NCBI RefSeq assembly: GCF_017875955.1
Contig: NZ_JAGINK010000001.1
Coordinates: 4,246,501-4,310,500 of the forward strand
Origin: Pseudomonas sp. BP8
GTDB lineage: Bacteria; Pseudomonadota; Gammaproteobacteria; Pseudomonadales; Pseudomonadaceae
DNA: 64,000 nucleotides
Reading direction: 5' to 3'
Shown here: piece by piece, positions 52,437-64,000 of the stretch
Layout of the letters: each line of letters begins with the position of its first letter
How positions within the stretch are numbered: the stretch's first letter is position 1
Made by a program: the position numbers and the translations under genes
Notes under the pieces: model-generated
The model's input: the letters and a program-made list of their open reading frames with translations, nothing else
Told to the model about the DNA's origin: nothing
Databases searched by the model: none

Positions 52437-53513
52437 TCAGCGCTTCATGCAGCGCTGATAACGCTCATCCACCCGCCCGGCAAACCATGCGGTGGTCAGC
52501 TTGCGGGTAATCTTCGGGCTCTTCAGCTCGATCCCCGGTAACACCGCACGCGCCAGCGCCTTGCCGGCTTTCGCATCCGCCAAGGCAAACACCCCGCTGT
52601 ACAGCTCGGTATCCTCGAATTCGAGGCTGTCGCCTTTGTCCAGCTGGCTACGGATCTGGGTATTACGCAGCCCCAGCTTCACCCCCAATTTGCGCGCCGC
52701 CTGTTCAGTGGTGCCGGGCATGATCGCCCCCAGTGCAACCAGGTCGCCATCCAGCGCCAGGCTGACCCCCGTCGCCCGGCTCAAGGCTGCCTGGAAGGCA
52801 GCATTGCGGCTGGCGTACCAGCCGGCATTGAAGTCGGCAAAGCGATACAGCTGCCGCTCGTAGTGGGTCGGGTAGCCCAGCAGGTGGGCAATGCCGAAGT
52901 ACATACCACCGCGCCGGCTGAACACCTCCTGGCGAATCGTCCCCTGATACACGTAGGGATAATCCTTGGCATGCCGCTCGGCAAAGTCAATGCTGACCTG
53001 CATCGGCCCGCCTGTGTGCACCGGGTTCAACCCACCGAGCAAGGTCTTGCCAAGGGGCAGCCCGGCAATAAAGTCATCGAACAGGCCACTCAGCTGTTTC
53101 TCACTGCGCACCGCCAGCAAGCGCTGCTGGTAAGTCTTGCCGTTGCCCGAGGGCGTTTTCAGGGCACCGTCCACCAGCAGCTTGGGGATGTGCAAGCGCG
53201 CCGCGCGGCGGTCGATTTCTGCTCTGGCTATGCGCCCCAGGTTGGCTACTTGCGGGTCGGCAGTGAAGGTCGACTCCTGCTCGGTCACCGCCAGCACCGC
53301 ACACAGGTTGCTCTTGCTCGGGGCAATACCCTGGGCCTCGAACGCGACCTGGATATCCTCGGCCCAGCCCTGGCGGTCCTTGGCCTGCGCAGGCAGCAGG
53401 CGCAGCAACTGCGCACGGACCTTGGCCGGGTCAGCCTCCGGCGCCTCCTCGCGGCGCCCGGCGCAGCCCTGCAGCAAGGCCAACAGCAGCAGCCCGGTGG
53501 TGGCCAGCCGCAC
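52437..53513 (-). CDS. DUF1615 family lipoprotein
   Basis: A 358-residue predicted lipoprotein. A GTG at 53513 gives the signal MRLATTGLLLLALLQGC with lipobox LQGC. The open frame continues upstream to 53618 but would place 35 residues before the signal. No strong ribosome-binding site is seen, so the start is uncertain. The mature part (KDRQGWAEDIQVAFEAQGI, then LCAVLAVTEQESTF and QVSIDFAERHAKDYPYVYQGTIRQEVFSRRGGMYFG in blocks) resembles DUF1615. The TEQESTF segment hints at a lysozyme-like fold. Function is unknown. Confidence 0.78.
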   Translation of the reverse strand: MRLATTGLLLLALLQGCAGRREEAPEADPAKVRAQLLRLLPAQAKDRQGWAEDIQVAFEAQGIAPSKSNLCAVLAVTEQESTFTADPQVANLGRIARAEIDRRAARLHIPKLLVDGALKTPSGNGKTYQQRLLAVRSEKQLSGLFDDFIAGLPLGKTLLGGLNPVHTGGPMQVSIDFAERHAKDYPYVYQGTIRQEVFSRRGGMYFGIAHLLGYPTHYERQLYRFADFNAGWYASRNAAFQAALSRATGVSLALDGDLVALGAIMPGTTEQAARKLGVKLGLRNTQIRSQLDKGDSLEFEDTELYSGVFALADAKAGKALARAVLPGIELKSPKITRKLTTAWFAGRVDERYQRCMKR

Positions 53514-53653
53514 GTTCAGGGCTGGCCACCGACCAGGTAGATCTTGCTGATAGAGCGGAACACAGGTGAGGCGGCCTTGTGGGGCTCGATGAGCATTGTT
53601 CATCCCTTGCGTGGGCAAAGCTCAAGCCTCTCGCAAGCAAGGGAGGACGTCAA

Positions 53654-54373
53654 TCAGGCGGACAGTCGATGCGGCTCAAGGGCATTGATCAGCACCCCCA
53701 GCACACGGTCCTCGTGCTCATGGATGAAGAAGTGCCCGCCAGGGAACATCTTCAGGGAAAACTCACCCAGGGTTTGCTTGCCCCAGGCCAGCAGTTGATC
53801 TTCGCTGGCGCGGTCATCCTCGCCTCCCAGCACGTGCAGCGGGCAAGCCAACGGCGCACGCTGGCGATAGGCGTAGCGACCGCACAGGAGGAAATCGGCG
53901 CGCAGGATCGGCAAGGTCAGGCTCATCAGTTCATCATTGGCCAGCACCTCTTCCGGCGTCCCTTGCAGGTTACGCAGCTCGTCGATCAACTCGGCATCAC
54001 TTTTCGGCTCGCGCCAGTTGTTGCCGTCGTAGTCTTCGCGTCGGGTCGGCGCCGCGGTACCGCAGGCAATCAATGCCAGCGGCGGCGGGCAGCCCAGCGC
54101 CTGCAGCTCATGGGCCAACTCGAACGCCAGCAACGCGCCCAGGCTATGCCCGAGCAGCACGTAGGGCGCGCTGGCGGCCAAGCGCTGCTCGCTGGCGAGC
54201 TGGCGGGCCAGGGCCTGCATATCGGTGTGCAGCGTTTCACCCAGGCGCGCACCGCGCCCGGGCAATTCGACGGGGCGCACCTGCAGCCAGGCTGGCAGCT
54301 TGCGCCGCCAGCGGCTGTAGACCATGGCACTGGCACCGGAGTACGGCAGGCACAACAGGTTCACTGCACTCAC
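53654..54373 (-). CDS. Pyoverdine-linked type II thioesterase
   Basis: A 239-residue alpha/beta hydrolase of the type II thioesterase class that clears wrongly loaded carrier domains of peptide synthetases. The nucleophile elbow is GHSLGAL (Ser near residue 94). The N-terminus NLLCLPYSGASAMVYSRW and the catalytic His in FPGGHFFIHEH are typical. It starts with GTG, preceded by GAGG. The MbtH-like gene is 10 bp upstream on the same strand, so the pair is one operon. P. aeruginosa has the same pair (PA2411-PA2412) next to fpvF. Confidence 0.9.
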   Translation of the reverse strand: MSAVNLLCLPYSGASAMVYSRWRRKLPAWLQVRPVELPGRGARLGETLHTDMQALARQLASEQRLAASAPYVLLGHSLGALLAFELAHELQALGCPPPLALIACGTAAPTRREDYDGNNWREPKSDAELIDELRNLQGTPEEVLANDELMSLTLPILRADFLLCGRYAYRQRAPLACPLHVLGGEDDRASEDQLLAWGKQTLGEFSLKMFPGGHFFIHEHEDRVLGVLINALEPHRLSA

Positions 54374-54383
54374 CGGCGATGCC

Positions 54384-54605
54384 TCACTGGGCCACGGCTT
54401 CTGCCATCTTCTGGCGCAGGCTGAGTGGGCGCATGTCGGTCCAGACCTCGTCGATGTAGGCGAGGCAGTCCTTTTTCAGGCCGCTCTTGCCCACCGCGCG
54501 CCAACCGTTGGGGATCGCCTTATAGTCGGGCCAGATGGAATACTGCTCTTCGTGGTTGACCACTACCTGGAACACGATGTCGTCGCGGTCGAAAACGGAA
54601 GTCAT
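54384..54605 (-). CDS. MbtH-like protein of pyoverdine synthesis
   Basis: A 73-residue MbtH-domain protein. The family pattern NHEEQYSIWPDYKAIPNGW and the later EVWTDMRPLSLRQ are intact, with the three conserved Trp residues. MbtH proteins bind adenylation domains of peptide synthetases and help them fold and work. The ATG has AAGGAG seven bases upstream. A PvdS-type box lies on the same strand at 54666-54690, so expression should rise in iron starvation together with pyoverdine genes. The synthetases themselves lie outside the window. Confidence 0.94.
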   Translation of the reverse strand: MTSVFDRDDIVFQVVVNHEEQYSIWPDYKAIPNGWRAVGKSGLKKDCLAYIDEVWTDMRPLSLRQKMAEAVAQ

Positions 54606-54665
54606 TGCCTGTCTCCTTGAATGATGAAGGCAGATACGCGCGATGCGCAGGGCTGCTCTCCTTAA

Positions 54666-54690
54666 ACGTAGGAAGCTGCAAAAAAATTAA
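54666..54690 (-). promoter_or_regulatory. Probable PvdS-dependent promoter of the MbtH-thioesterase operon
   Basis: On the minus strand TAATT, 16 bases, then CGT fits the iron-starvation box TAAAT-N16-CGT with one mismatch. The CGT lies about 61 bases before the MbtH start. Confidence 0.65.
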
Positions 54691-54783
54691 TCGGCCAAGA
54701 GCTTCAAGCACTGCTTTGCAAGCGCAGCAGAAGCTGGCATATATCGACTCACCCCATCCAATGCCCTGACTGGAGATTGACCG

Positions 54784-55401
54784 ATGCTTGGCGTGACCGA
54801 CTACGGCGCTTTCGTGATTGCCTTCCTGATCCTGCTGGCGATCCCCGGCCCGGGCAACTTTGCCCTGATCACTGCCACCGGCAAGGGCGGTATCAAGGGC
54901 GGCCTGGCGGCGACCTGCGGGGTGATCCTCGGTGATCAGGTATTGATGTGGCTGGCGGTGGCCGGCGTCGCCACGCTGCTCGCAGCTTATCCGGCAGCGT
55001 TTCACGTGGTGCAGTGGGCCGGCGCGGCCTATCTGGCCTGGCTGGGCTTGCGCATGGTACTGAGCAAGCCGGGCAAGGCGCCGCAGGCAGGCCGCATGGA
55101 CAATGGCCAGTACCTGCGCCAGACCATGATGATCACCCTGCTCAACCCCAAGGCAATCATGTTCTACATGGCCTTCTTCCCGTTGTTCGTCGACCCGGTA
55201 CGCCATCAGGGCATGCTGACCTTCGGCTTCATGGCGGTGACGATAGCTGCGCTGACCTTGCTCTATGGCCTGGTGGCGGTGGTGATGACCCATCTCCTGG
55301 CTGAGCGGATGCGCGCCAGCCCGAAGATGTCCAACCTGCTGGAGCGGTTGGCCGGGGCGTGCCTGGTCGGCTTCGGGATCAAGCTGGCGGCGATGCGCTG
55401 A
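54784..55401 (+). CDS. LysE/RhtB-family exporter
   Basis: A 205-residue inner-membrane protein with about six hydrophobic segments that should export an amino acid or a similar compound. The first helix and loop FLILLAIPGPGNFALITATGKGGIKGG carry the PGP signature of the family. TMMITLLNPKAIMFYMAFFPLFV near residue 120 is the second conserved block. The ATG at 54784 has GGAG eight bases upstream. It is divergent from the iron-regulated MbtH gene by 178 bp. Substrate and regulator are unknown. Confidence 0.9.
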   Translation: MLGVTDYGAFVIAFLILLAIPGPGNFALITATGKGGIKGGLAATCGVILGDQVLMWLAVAGVATLLAAYPAAFHVVQWAGAAYLAWLGLRMVLSKPGKAPQAGRMDNGQYLRQTMMITLLNPKAIMFYMAFFPLFVDPVRHQGMLTFGFMAVTIAALTLLYGLVAVVMTHLLAERMRASPKMSNLLERLAGACLVGFGIKLAAMR

Positions 55402-55404
55402 GGC

Positions 55405-55806
55405 TCAGGCGTCGCGCAGCAAGTCGTGGGCGTCGAGCAGGCGGAAGGCTACGTGCGGGTTGCGCTCAAGGCCCCGGCGAATGGCCGCGGGGATCGCCTG
55501 GCGGGTCTTGCGACAGAGGCCGGGCTGTTCGGCCAGTTCGATGAGGATACCGCGCATGGTACGCACTTCGTTGAAGCTGGGGGTGATCTGCACACGGATG
55601 CCGAGTTGCTCGTACATCAGCTGCTGCAGACGCTCGAGGTCTTCCAGGCCGCTGAGGTTTTCCAGCCGCTCGAGCAGGCGTTTTTCTTCCTGACGGGTCA
55701 GGCGCAGGATGCGCTGGGCAGCCGCAGGTGATGCGTGCAGGTGTTCGCGCCCGCAATTGCAGGCGCCGGGAGGGCACGGTTGGCGCTGGCGTTCGGTGCT
55801 GGTCAT
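55405..55806 (-). CDS. Small hypothetical protein with Cys-rich N-terminus
   Basis: A 133-residue soluble protein. Near the start it has PCPPGACNCGREHLH: three Cys and two His that could hold a metal. A helical part follows (LTRQEEKRLLERLENLSGLEDLERLQQLMYEQL), then a segment GILIELAEQPGLCRKTRQAIPAAIRRG and a short C-terminal helix. I do not recognise a family. The stop is only 3 bp from the convergent LysE gene. A REP doublet lies 42 bp before the start. Function is unknown. Confidence 0.75.
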   Translation of the reverse strand: MTSTERQRQPCPPGACNCGREHLHASPAAAQRILRLTRQEEKRLLERLENLSGLEDLERLQQLMYEQLGIRVQITPSFNEVRTMRGILIELAEQPGLCRKTRQAIPAAIRRGLERNPHVAFRLLDAHDLLRDA

Positions 55807-55847
55807 GGACCTAGCATAGCCTCTGGCGAATCGCGGGTGGCCGGTCC

Positions 55848-55950
55848 GGCCTCTTCGCGGGGCAAGCCCGCTCCTACAGGTTTTGAGTCAGCCGCCAATC
55901 CTGTGATCGACGCAGACCCTGTAGGAGCGGGCTTGCCCCGCGAAGGGGGC
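55848..55950. repeat. REP doublet, inward facing
   Basis: Two CTGTAGGAGCGGGCTTG REPs in inverted order with about a 37-base spacer, at the end of the kinase/CheR/CheB operon. The second copy ends in GAAGGGGGC, a slight change from the usual GAAGAGGCC. Confidence 0.9.
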
Positions 55951-55957
55951 GACCGCT

Positions 55958-56335
55958 TCAGCGCAACAGCAGCTGGATCTGCTCATGCAGTGTATCCAGG
56001 TCAAACGGCTTGGCCAGGATCGGCGCCTTGAGCGCAATCGGGCTGCCCGACTCGAGAATTTCCGCCGGATAACCACTGATGAAGATCACCTTCAGGTCCG
56101 GTCGCAACTTCACCGCAGGCTCGGCAATCTGCACCCCGGAAATGCCGCCTGGCAAGCGGTAGTCAGTGACGATCAGATCCAGGTGCGGCTTGCTCGCCAG
56201 GATCTCGAACGCCTGCTCACCGTCTTCGGCCACCAGCACGTGGTAACCCTCGCCCGAAAGATAATCCCGCAGGATCATTCGAATCGCCGGTTCATCCTCG
56301 ACGATCAGTACCACATCTTGTGCATCTTCGCTCAT
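55958..56335 (-). CDS. Single-domain response regulator (receiver only)
   Basis: A 125-residue receiver domain without output domain. The acidic pair is in LIVEDEPA, the phosphorylation Asp in LIVTDYRLPGG and the Lys in ILAKPFD. Such proteins pass or sink phosphate in hybrid kinase chains. It is the last gene of the five-gene operon, 44 bp after the receiver-kinase gene. The Ser/Gly of IFISGYPAEI marks the usual switch position. Cognate partners are probably the kinases upstream in the operon. Confidence 0.92.
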   Translation of the reverse strand: MSEDAQDVVLIVEDEPAIRMILRDYLSGEGYHVLVAEDGEQAFEILASKPHLDLIVTDYRLPGGISGVQIAEPAVKLRPDLKVIFISGYPAEILESGSPIALKAPILAKPFDLDTLHEQIQLLLR

Positions 56336-56379
56336 GACAACGCCTTGAAATTCAACAGGTTGGCCATCTGACCCCAGGC

Positions 56380-57606
56380 TTACGCAGAGGTTGCCCTCGC
56401 CTGGTCGGTTTGTGCTGACAATGTCTCGAGCGGTAGCAACACGCTGAACGTAGCGCCCCTGCCCTCCTCGCTGTCGAGCTGAATACGCCCGCCGTGGGCG
56501 TGCACGATCTCCTCGGAGATATACAGCCCCAGGCCCAGGCCACCACTGGCCTGGTGCGCAGCGACCCGCTCGAACTGCTGGAAAATCCGCTGTTGGTTGG
56601 CTGCGCTGACGCCAATACCCTGGTCCTGGACTTGCACGCAGGCCATGTCGCCGTCGGCAAATACCCTCACCCGCACCGGTCGTCGCTCACCGTATCGCAA
56701 CGCATTGGACAACAGGTTGGCCACCACCTGTTCAATCCGAAATTCATCCCATTCGCCAGCCAGCGACTCGCAGCGCTCCAGCTCGATATACGTTTCCAGC
56801 GCCGTGGCTTGCGCGACGAAGTTTTCCACCAGGCCGCGCACCAGTTGAGCCAGGTCGAAGCGCTTGGGCCGCAGTGACAACTTGCCGGTGCGGATACGGG
56901 ATACGTCGAGCATGTCCTCGATCAGACGGATCAGGCTGTTGATCTGGCGTTCGTCGCGCTCGACCATGGCCTGCAGCTTGTCGGCACTGAACGCCTCCAG
57001 GTTGCCTCGGGCCAGGTGCATCTTGCGCAACTGGGTTTCCAGGATCAGGCCATTGAGCGGGGTGCGCACTTCATGGGAAACGATCGACATGAAGTCGTCA
57101 CGCATGCGCACCGCCCGCTCCAGCTCGCCACGCGCCACCTGCAACTGGCCGAGCAGCAGTTCCTGCTCCTGGCGGCTGCGCTCCAGCGCCTGCAGTTGGC
57201 GGTCGAGAACCTTGCGCTGGCGGTAGAGATCGACGAACACCGAGACCTTGCTCTTCACCGCGAGGGTGTCCAGCGGCTTGTGCAGAAAGTCCACCGCACC
57301 GCTCTCATACCCTTTGAACGCGTAGTTCATCTCGCGCCCGGCGGCGCTGACGAAGACGATGGGAATGTGCTTGGTCTTTTCCGTGCCGCGCATCAGTTCG
57401 GCCAGCTCGAAGCCATTCATGCCGGGCATCTGCACATCGAGAATGGCCAGGGCGAACTCGTGCTCGAGCAGCAGTGACAACGCCTGCTCGGCAGATTGTG
57501 CCTGGTGTACTTCGCGGTCTTCGCCGTGAATCAGGGCATCGAGGGCCAGCAGATTCTCCGGCAGATCGTCGACGATCAGCAGTTTGGCGATGATTTGGCT
57601 TAGCAT
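56380..57606 (-). CDS. Receiver-histidine kinase fusion protein
   Basis: A 408-residue soluble protein with a receiver domain first (LLIVDDLPENLLAL; Asp in LAILDVQMPGMNGFE; Lys in FLHKPLD), a coiled linker (residues about 125-165), then a HisKA domain with the His in SIVSHEVRTPLNG and an HATPase domain (NLLSNALRYGE, QDQGIGVS, GGLGLGLYIS). Its own receiver at the N-terminus suggests control by an upstream kinase. The ATG overlaps the cheB stop by 7 bases. No membrane segment is present. Confidence 0.92.
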   Translation of the reverse strand: MLSQIIAKLLIVDDLPENLLALDALIHGEDREVHQAQSAEQALSLLLEHEFALAILDVQMPGMNGFELAELMRGTEKTKHIPIVFVSAAGREMNYAFKGYESGAVDFLHKPLDTLAVKSKVSVFVDLYRQRKVLDRQLQALERSRQEQELLLGQLQVARGELERAVRMRDDFMSIVSHEVRTPLNGLILETQLRKMHLARGNLEAFSADKLQAMVERDERQINSLIRLIEDMLDVSRIRTGKLSLRPKRFDLAQLVRGLVENFVAQATALETYIELERCESLAGEWDEFRIEQVVANLLSNALRYGERRPVRVRVFADGDMACVQVQDQGIGVSAANQQRIFQQFERVAAHQASGGLGLGLYISEEIVHAHGGRIQLDSEEGRGATFSVLLPLETLSAQTDQARATSA

Positions 57607-58175
57607 GCGCTGGGTTCCAGGGTTGCGAGCAAGTGCCCGATACCGCTCAGAGAAAGTATGTGGTCAGGGCTGTGCAAGGCCAGTGCGGCCTCTGGCATCA
57701 GCGCGACCTGTGCGTCTTGGGGGTCCTGGACCACGGTCCGGCCTCCGCATTGTTTTATGTAGGCAAGGCCTTGGGCGCCGTCTTCGTTGGCACCGGTCAG
57801 CAGCACGCCAAGCAAGCCCACGCGATAGGCGTCGGCCGCAGAGGTAAACAGGAAATCTATCGCCGGCCGGGAAAAATGCAACGGCGCTTCCTGGCTCAGG
57901 GAGAGCCTGAAGTCATGCTCAACCGACAGGTGATAGCCGGGACCCGCCACATAGATCAGCCCGGGCTCGATCATGGCCTTGTCAGCGGCCTCGCGCACCG
58001 GCCGGCCGATCTTGCGCTGGAGCACTTCGGCCAGCTGGCTGCGGCGATCATCGGGCAAGTGCAGCACGCACAGCACCGGGATGGCAAAATGCTGCGGCAA
58101 GCTGCCAAGCACCGTGAACAGCGCCGCGACGCCGCCCGCTGAGGCGCCGATGACCACCGCCTCGACGCCGTTCAT
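57600..58175 (-). CDS. CheB-type protein-glutamate methylesterase, catalytic domain only
   Basis: A 191-residue stand-alone methylesterase domain. The catalytic Ser is in IGASAGGV (residue about 12), the His in CVLHLPDD and the Asp in LTGANEDGAQG. There is no receiver domain, so unlike classical CheB it cannot be switched by its own phosphorylation. The ATG at 58175 overlaps the end of the CheR gene; the longer frame upstream reads through CheR. No chemoreceptor or cheA/cheW lies nearby, so its substrate is not obvious. Confidence 0.88.
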   Translation of the reverse strand: MNGVEAVVIGASAGGVAALFTVLGSLPQHFAIPVLCVLHLPDDRRSQLAEVLQRKIGRPVREAADKAMIEPGLIYVAGPGYHLSVEHDFRLSLSQEAPLHFSRPAIDFLFTSAADAYRVGLLGVLLTGANEDGAQGLAYIKQCGGRTVVQDPQDAQVALMPEAALALHSPDHILSLSGIGHLLATLEPSAC

Positions 58176-58989
58176 GATTTGCGGTAGATCCGTTCGGGCT
58201 TGACCAGCGGCTCGAAGCGCTCGCTGTAAGCCGAGAAGTCTACCGACTCCTTGCTGCCCAGCACCAGGAAACCCCGATGGCAAAGCGACTCGTGGAACAG
58301 CCCGAGGGCGCGGTCTTGCAAGTCTTTGTTGAAATAGATCAGCACATTGCGGCACGACACCAGTTGGGTCTCGGAAAACACGCTGTCAGTGGCCAGGCTG
58401 TGGTCGGCGAAGGTCACGTTGTCACGCAGGCTGCTGTCCATGATGGCGTTGCCATAGGCGGCCGTGTAGTACTCACTGAAGTCCCGGCGGCCACCGGCCT
58501 TGCGGTAGTTCTCGGCATAAGCGTGCATGTTCTGCATCGAATAGATGCCTTGCTTGGCCTTTTCCAGCGAGCGCGGGTTGATGTCGGTGGCATACAGAAT
58601 GGTGCGTTCCAGCAGCCCCTCCTCACGCAACAGGATAGCCATGGAATAGACCTCCTCGCCGGTACTGCAGCCGGCGATCCAGATCTTGATCGAGGGCCAG
58701 GTGCGCAGCAGCGGCACCACCTCCTCGCGCAATGCGAGGAAGTGCCCAGGGTCGCGAAACATCTCGCTGACCGGAATGGTCAGAAACTGCAGCAACTGCA
58801 TGAACATGCCCGGGTCGTGCAGCACCCGCTCCTGCAGCGCCGATACCGTGCGGCATTCGAACTGGCCCACGGCATGGAGGATCCGCCGCTTGATCGAAGC
58901 GCCGGAGTAATTGCGAAAATCGTAGCTGTACTTGAGGTAGATCGCCTCGATCAGTAGCCGGATCTCGATGTCGGTGTTGCGCTCGCTAG

Positions 58990-58993
<4 letters not shown>
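58172..58993 (-). CDS. CheR-type protein-glutamate methyltransferase
   Basis: A 273-residue SAM-dependent methyltransferase with the CheR N-terminal helical domain (IEAIYLKYSYDFRNYSGASIKRRI) and a catalytic part with WIAGCSTGEEVYSMAILL (SAM loop), LYATDINPRSLEKAK and SCRNVLIYFNK. It starts with TTG at 58993, overlapping the kinase stop (TTGA), with GGAG five bases upstream. No later Met fits before the conserved helices. It forms a methylation pair with the downstream CheB domain, but no MCP is nearby. Confidence 0.88.
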
Positions 58994-62451
<3,458 letters not shown>

Positions 62452-62712
62452 CTGATAACGCCCGAGCGAAAAAAGTCCGTTGAATACCGATGGCGGATTG
62501 CGCCTGAGGTGATGGCGCCCGCTGTTGCCGTTTGCTGGTTCAAAGGCAAATTCTAACCAGCTTTGCCGCTTCTGGCAGGGGCATTTAGCCAGTATTTGAG
62601 AACGGCATGCGCCAATCGTTCCATCGAATTGCAGCGAACGTTATGCTGGGGAACTTCTACCATTGCTCTGGGCACAGAGTAGAGACACTTCTTTTGCACA
62701 GGACCCCTATCA

Positions 62713-63072
62713 ATGCACCTTCTGGTAGTCGAAGACGACGACATCGTTCGTATGCTGATGGTCGAAGTGCTCGACGAGCTGGGCTACACGGCCATCGAGG
62801 CGGACACCGCCACGGCCGCCCTGCGCATTCTCGAGAGCGCCGATCAACCGCTGGACCTGCTGATGACTGATGTCGGCTTGCCGGACATGCGCGGCGAAGA
62901 GCTGGCGGCCAAGGCACGGGAAATCCGCCCGCTGCTGCCGGTGCTGTTTGCCAGTGGTTATGCCGACAGTTTCAACGTGCCTGAGGGCATGCACCTGATC
63001 GGCAAGCCGTTCAGCATTGACCAGTTGCGGGACAAGGTGGTGGCGATTCTGGGCGCGCCTGACGCGCTCTAG
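62713..63072 (+). CDS. Single-domain response regulator (receiver only)
   Basis: A 119-residue receiver domain. Acidic residues are in LLVVEDDDIV, the phosphorylation Asp in LMTDVGLPDMRG and the Lys in LIGKPFS. It has no output domain. It is divergent from the hybrid kinase operon, 261 bp away, so the two could share control. It resembles the receiver at 55958 in size and in the SGYAD switch region but is a separate gene. It probably accepts phosphate from the adjacent kinase or acts as a phosphate sink. Confidence 0.9.
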   Translation: MHLLVVEDDDIVRMLMVEVLDELGYTAIEADTATAALRILESADQPLDLLMTDVGLPDMRGEELAAKAREIRPLLPVLFASGYADSFNVPEGMHLIGKPFSIDQLRDKVVAILGAPDAL

Positions 63073-63110
63073 GCTGGCGGCTGGATCGCTGAGGCTGCTG
63101 CGCAGCGCGA

Positions 63111-63217
63111 CCCTGTAGGAGCGGGCTTGTCCCGCGAAGAGGCCGGTCCAGCCAACGTGGTGTATGCGTATGGCACCGGCTTCGCCGGTTTCGCGGGACA
63201 AGCCCGCTCCTACAGGG
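63111..63217. repeat. REP doublet, outward type
   Basis: CTGTAGGAGCGGGCTTG at 63112 and its inverse near 63195-63217 enclose a spacer with the hairpin ACCGGCTTCGCCGGT. The order is the same as in the 255-bp repeat and opposite to the doublets at 25021, 52352 and 55848. It lies between the receiver gene and the end of the EAL gene. Confidence 0.9.
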
Positions 63218-63254
63218 TATGCGCTGCATAGCGATCATCGTAGCGACCCCTGGT

Positions 63255-64000
63255 TCAGTCAACGCCGATCTTGCCAATATGGGTCACGCGCTCACTGGCT
63301 GGCACCGGCCGCCCGTACAGATACCCCTGGAAATGCGAACAGCCCTCCGCGCGCAGGCGCTCCATCTGCTCCGCCGACTCAACCCCCTCGGCCGTGGTCT
63401 TGATCATCAGGCTATTCGACAGCTCGGTAATCGCACGGATGATCGACATCGCCTCTCGGCTATCGCACATGTCATGCACGAAAGACTTGTCGATCTTGAT
63501 TCGATCAAACGGGAACGAACGCAGATACCCCAGCGACGAATAGCCGGTACCAAAGTCATCCAGCGAAATCGACACGCCGAGGTCTTTCAGCGCACGCAGC
63601 GTGCGCACGTTCTCTTCGCTGTTGCCAAGCAGCACCGACTCGGTAATCTCCAGCTCCAGGCGCAACGGCGACAGCCCGGAGTCAGCCAGCGCCAAGGTGA
63701 CGATATGCACCAGGTTGGCGTTCTTGAACTGCACCGGTGACAGGTTCACCGAGATGATCTGCTCTGTTCCCCAACTCGCCGCCTCCTGGCACGCCAGGTT
63801 GAGTGCGCGGGCACCAATCTCGTGGATCAGCCCGGTCTCTTCGGCAATCGGGATGAAGTCCATCGGCATGATCATGCCGCGCGCCGGATGCTCCCAGCGC
63901 AGAAGCGCTTCGTAGCCGGTGACGTCCTGACTTTGCTGATCGACCACGGGCTGGTAATGCAGCTGCAATTGGCCCAGGTGCAGCGCGGTGCGCAGGTCGG
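63255..64000 (-). CDS. EAL-domain cyclic-di-GMP phosphodiesterase, C-terminal part
   Basis: The gene leaves the window on the right; about 248 C-terminal residues are seen. The EAL domain appears complete from LHYQPVVDQ on. The signature Glu is in YEALLRWEHP, and the further catalytic residues are in SVNLSPVQF, ELEITESVL, SLDDFGTGYSS, IKIDKSFV and AEGVES. GYLYGRPVPASE lies near the end. This is the set expected of an active enzyme that opens cyclic-di-GMP to pGpG. Any GGDEF or sensor domain lies outside the window. Confidence 0.94.
   Translation of the reverse strand, partial: DLRTALHLGQLQLHYQPVVDQQSQDVTGYEALLRWEHPARGMIMPMDFIPIAEETGLIHEIGARALNLACQEAASWGTEQIISVNLSPVQFKNANLVHIVTLALADSGLSPLRLELEITESVLLGNSEENVRTLRALKDLGVSISLDDFGTGYSSLGYLRSFPFDRIKIDKSFVHDMCDSREAMSIIRAITELSNSLMIKTTAEGVESAEQMERLRAEGCSHFQGYLYGRPVPASERVTHIGKIGVD

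Overview
The window is high-GC Pseudomonas chromosome, most likely P. putida group. Evidence: many REP elements of the type CTGTAGGAGCGGGCTTG, a pyoverdine locus with PvdS-type promoters, an MvaU/H-NS-like protein, OprD porins and a P. putida-type creatine cluster. There are 63 protein genes. I saw no rRNA or tRNA gene, no CRISPR array, and no transposase, integrase or phage gene.

Layout. 1-3053: end of a metal-chelate ABC importer coupled to a pseudoazurin and an OprD-family porin. 3066-4351: an unknown small gene, then a two-gene DUF6124/DUF3077 operon behind twin operator-like palindromes and a long leader able to fold in competing ways. 4577-8443: acetyltransferase, two small unknowns, a diguanylate cyclase and a UV-damage endonuclease. 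8420-9139: a 255-bp tandem repeat carrying remnants of the endonuclease 3' end. 9331-13772: orphan ParA, DUF2946 protein with TonB receptor, lipoprotein. 13791-17595: amino-acid ABC importer with a divergent GntR/FadR regulator. 17809-24917: MFS transporter and a czcCBA efflux operon. 25258-28007: aroQ-aroE pair and a PLD-family phosphatidylserine synthase. 28093-31784: creatine module (AraC/GlxA regulator, MFS transporter, creatinase). 32079-41444: katG, LysR, EamA exporter, aldo/keto reductase, cobF, mvaU, gloA, a second AroE paralogue and small unknowns. 41516-42929: a composite repeat of three 365-bp units between imperfect inverted repeats. 43116-44528: PbpG and a FlxA-like coiled-coil protein. 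44726-54605: pyoverdine functions (pvdA, fpvGHJKCDEF, thioesterase, MbtH). 54784-63255 and on to the edge: exporter, then a kinase-CheR-CheB-kinase-receiver operon, a divergent receiver protein and a truncated EAL protein.

How parts work together. PvdA makes hydroxyornithine for pyoverdine. FpvGHJK reduces ferripyoverdine iron and FpvCDEF takes it through the inner membrane. The MbtH protein and thioesterase support the peptide synthetases, which lie outside the window. CahR, the MFS carrier and creatinase form a creatine uptake and catabolism unit. The kinase/CheR/CheB operon has no chemoreceptor nearby and looks like an alternative signalling pathway.

The least explained items are the structured DUF6124 leader with its twin palindromes, the 255-bp and 365-bp tandem arrays built around REP doublets, and the CheR/CheB hybrid-kinase operon. 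All calls come from reading the sequence. No database search was run.
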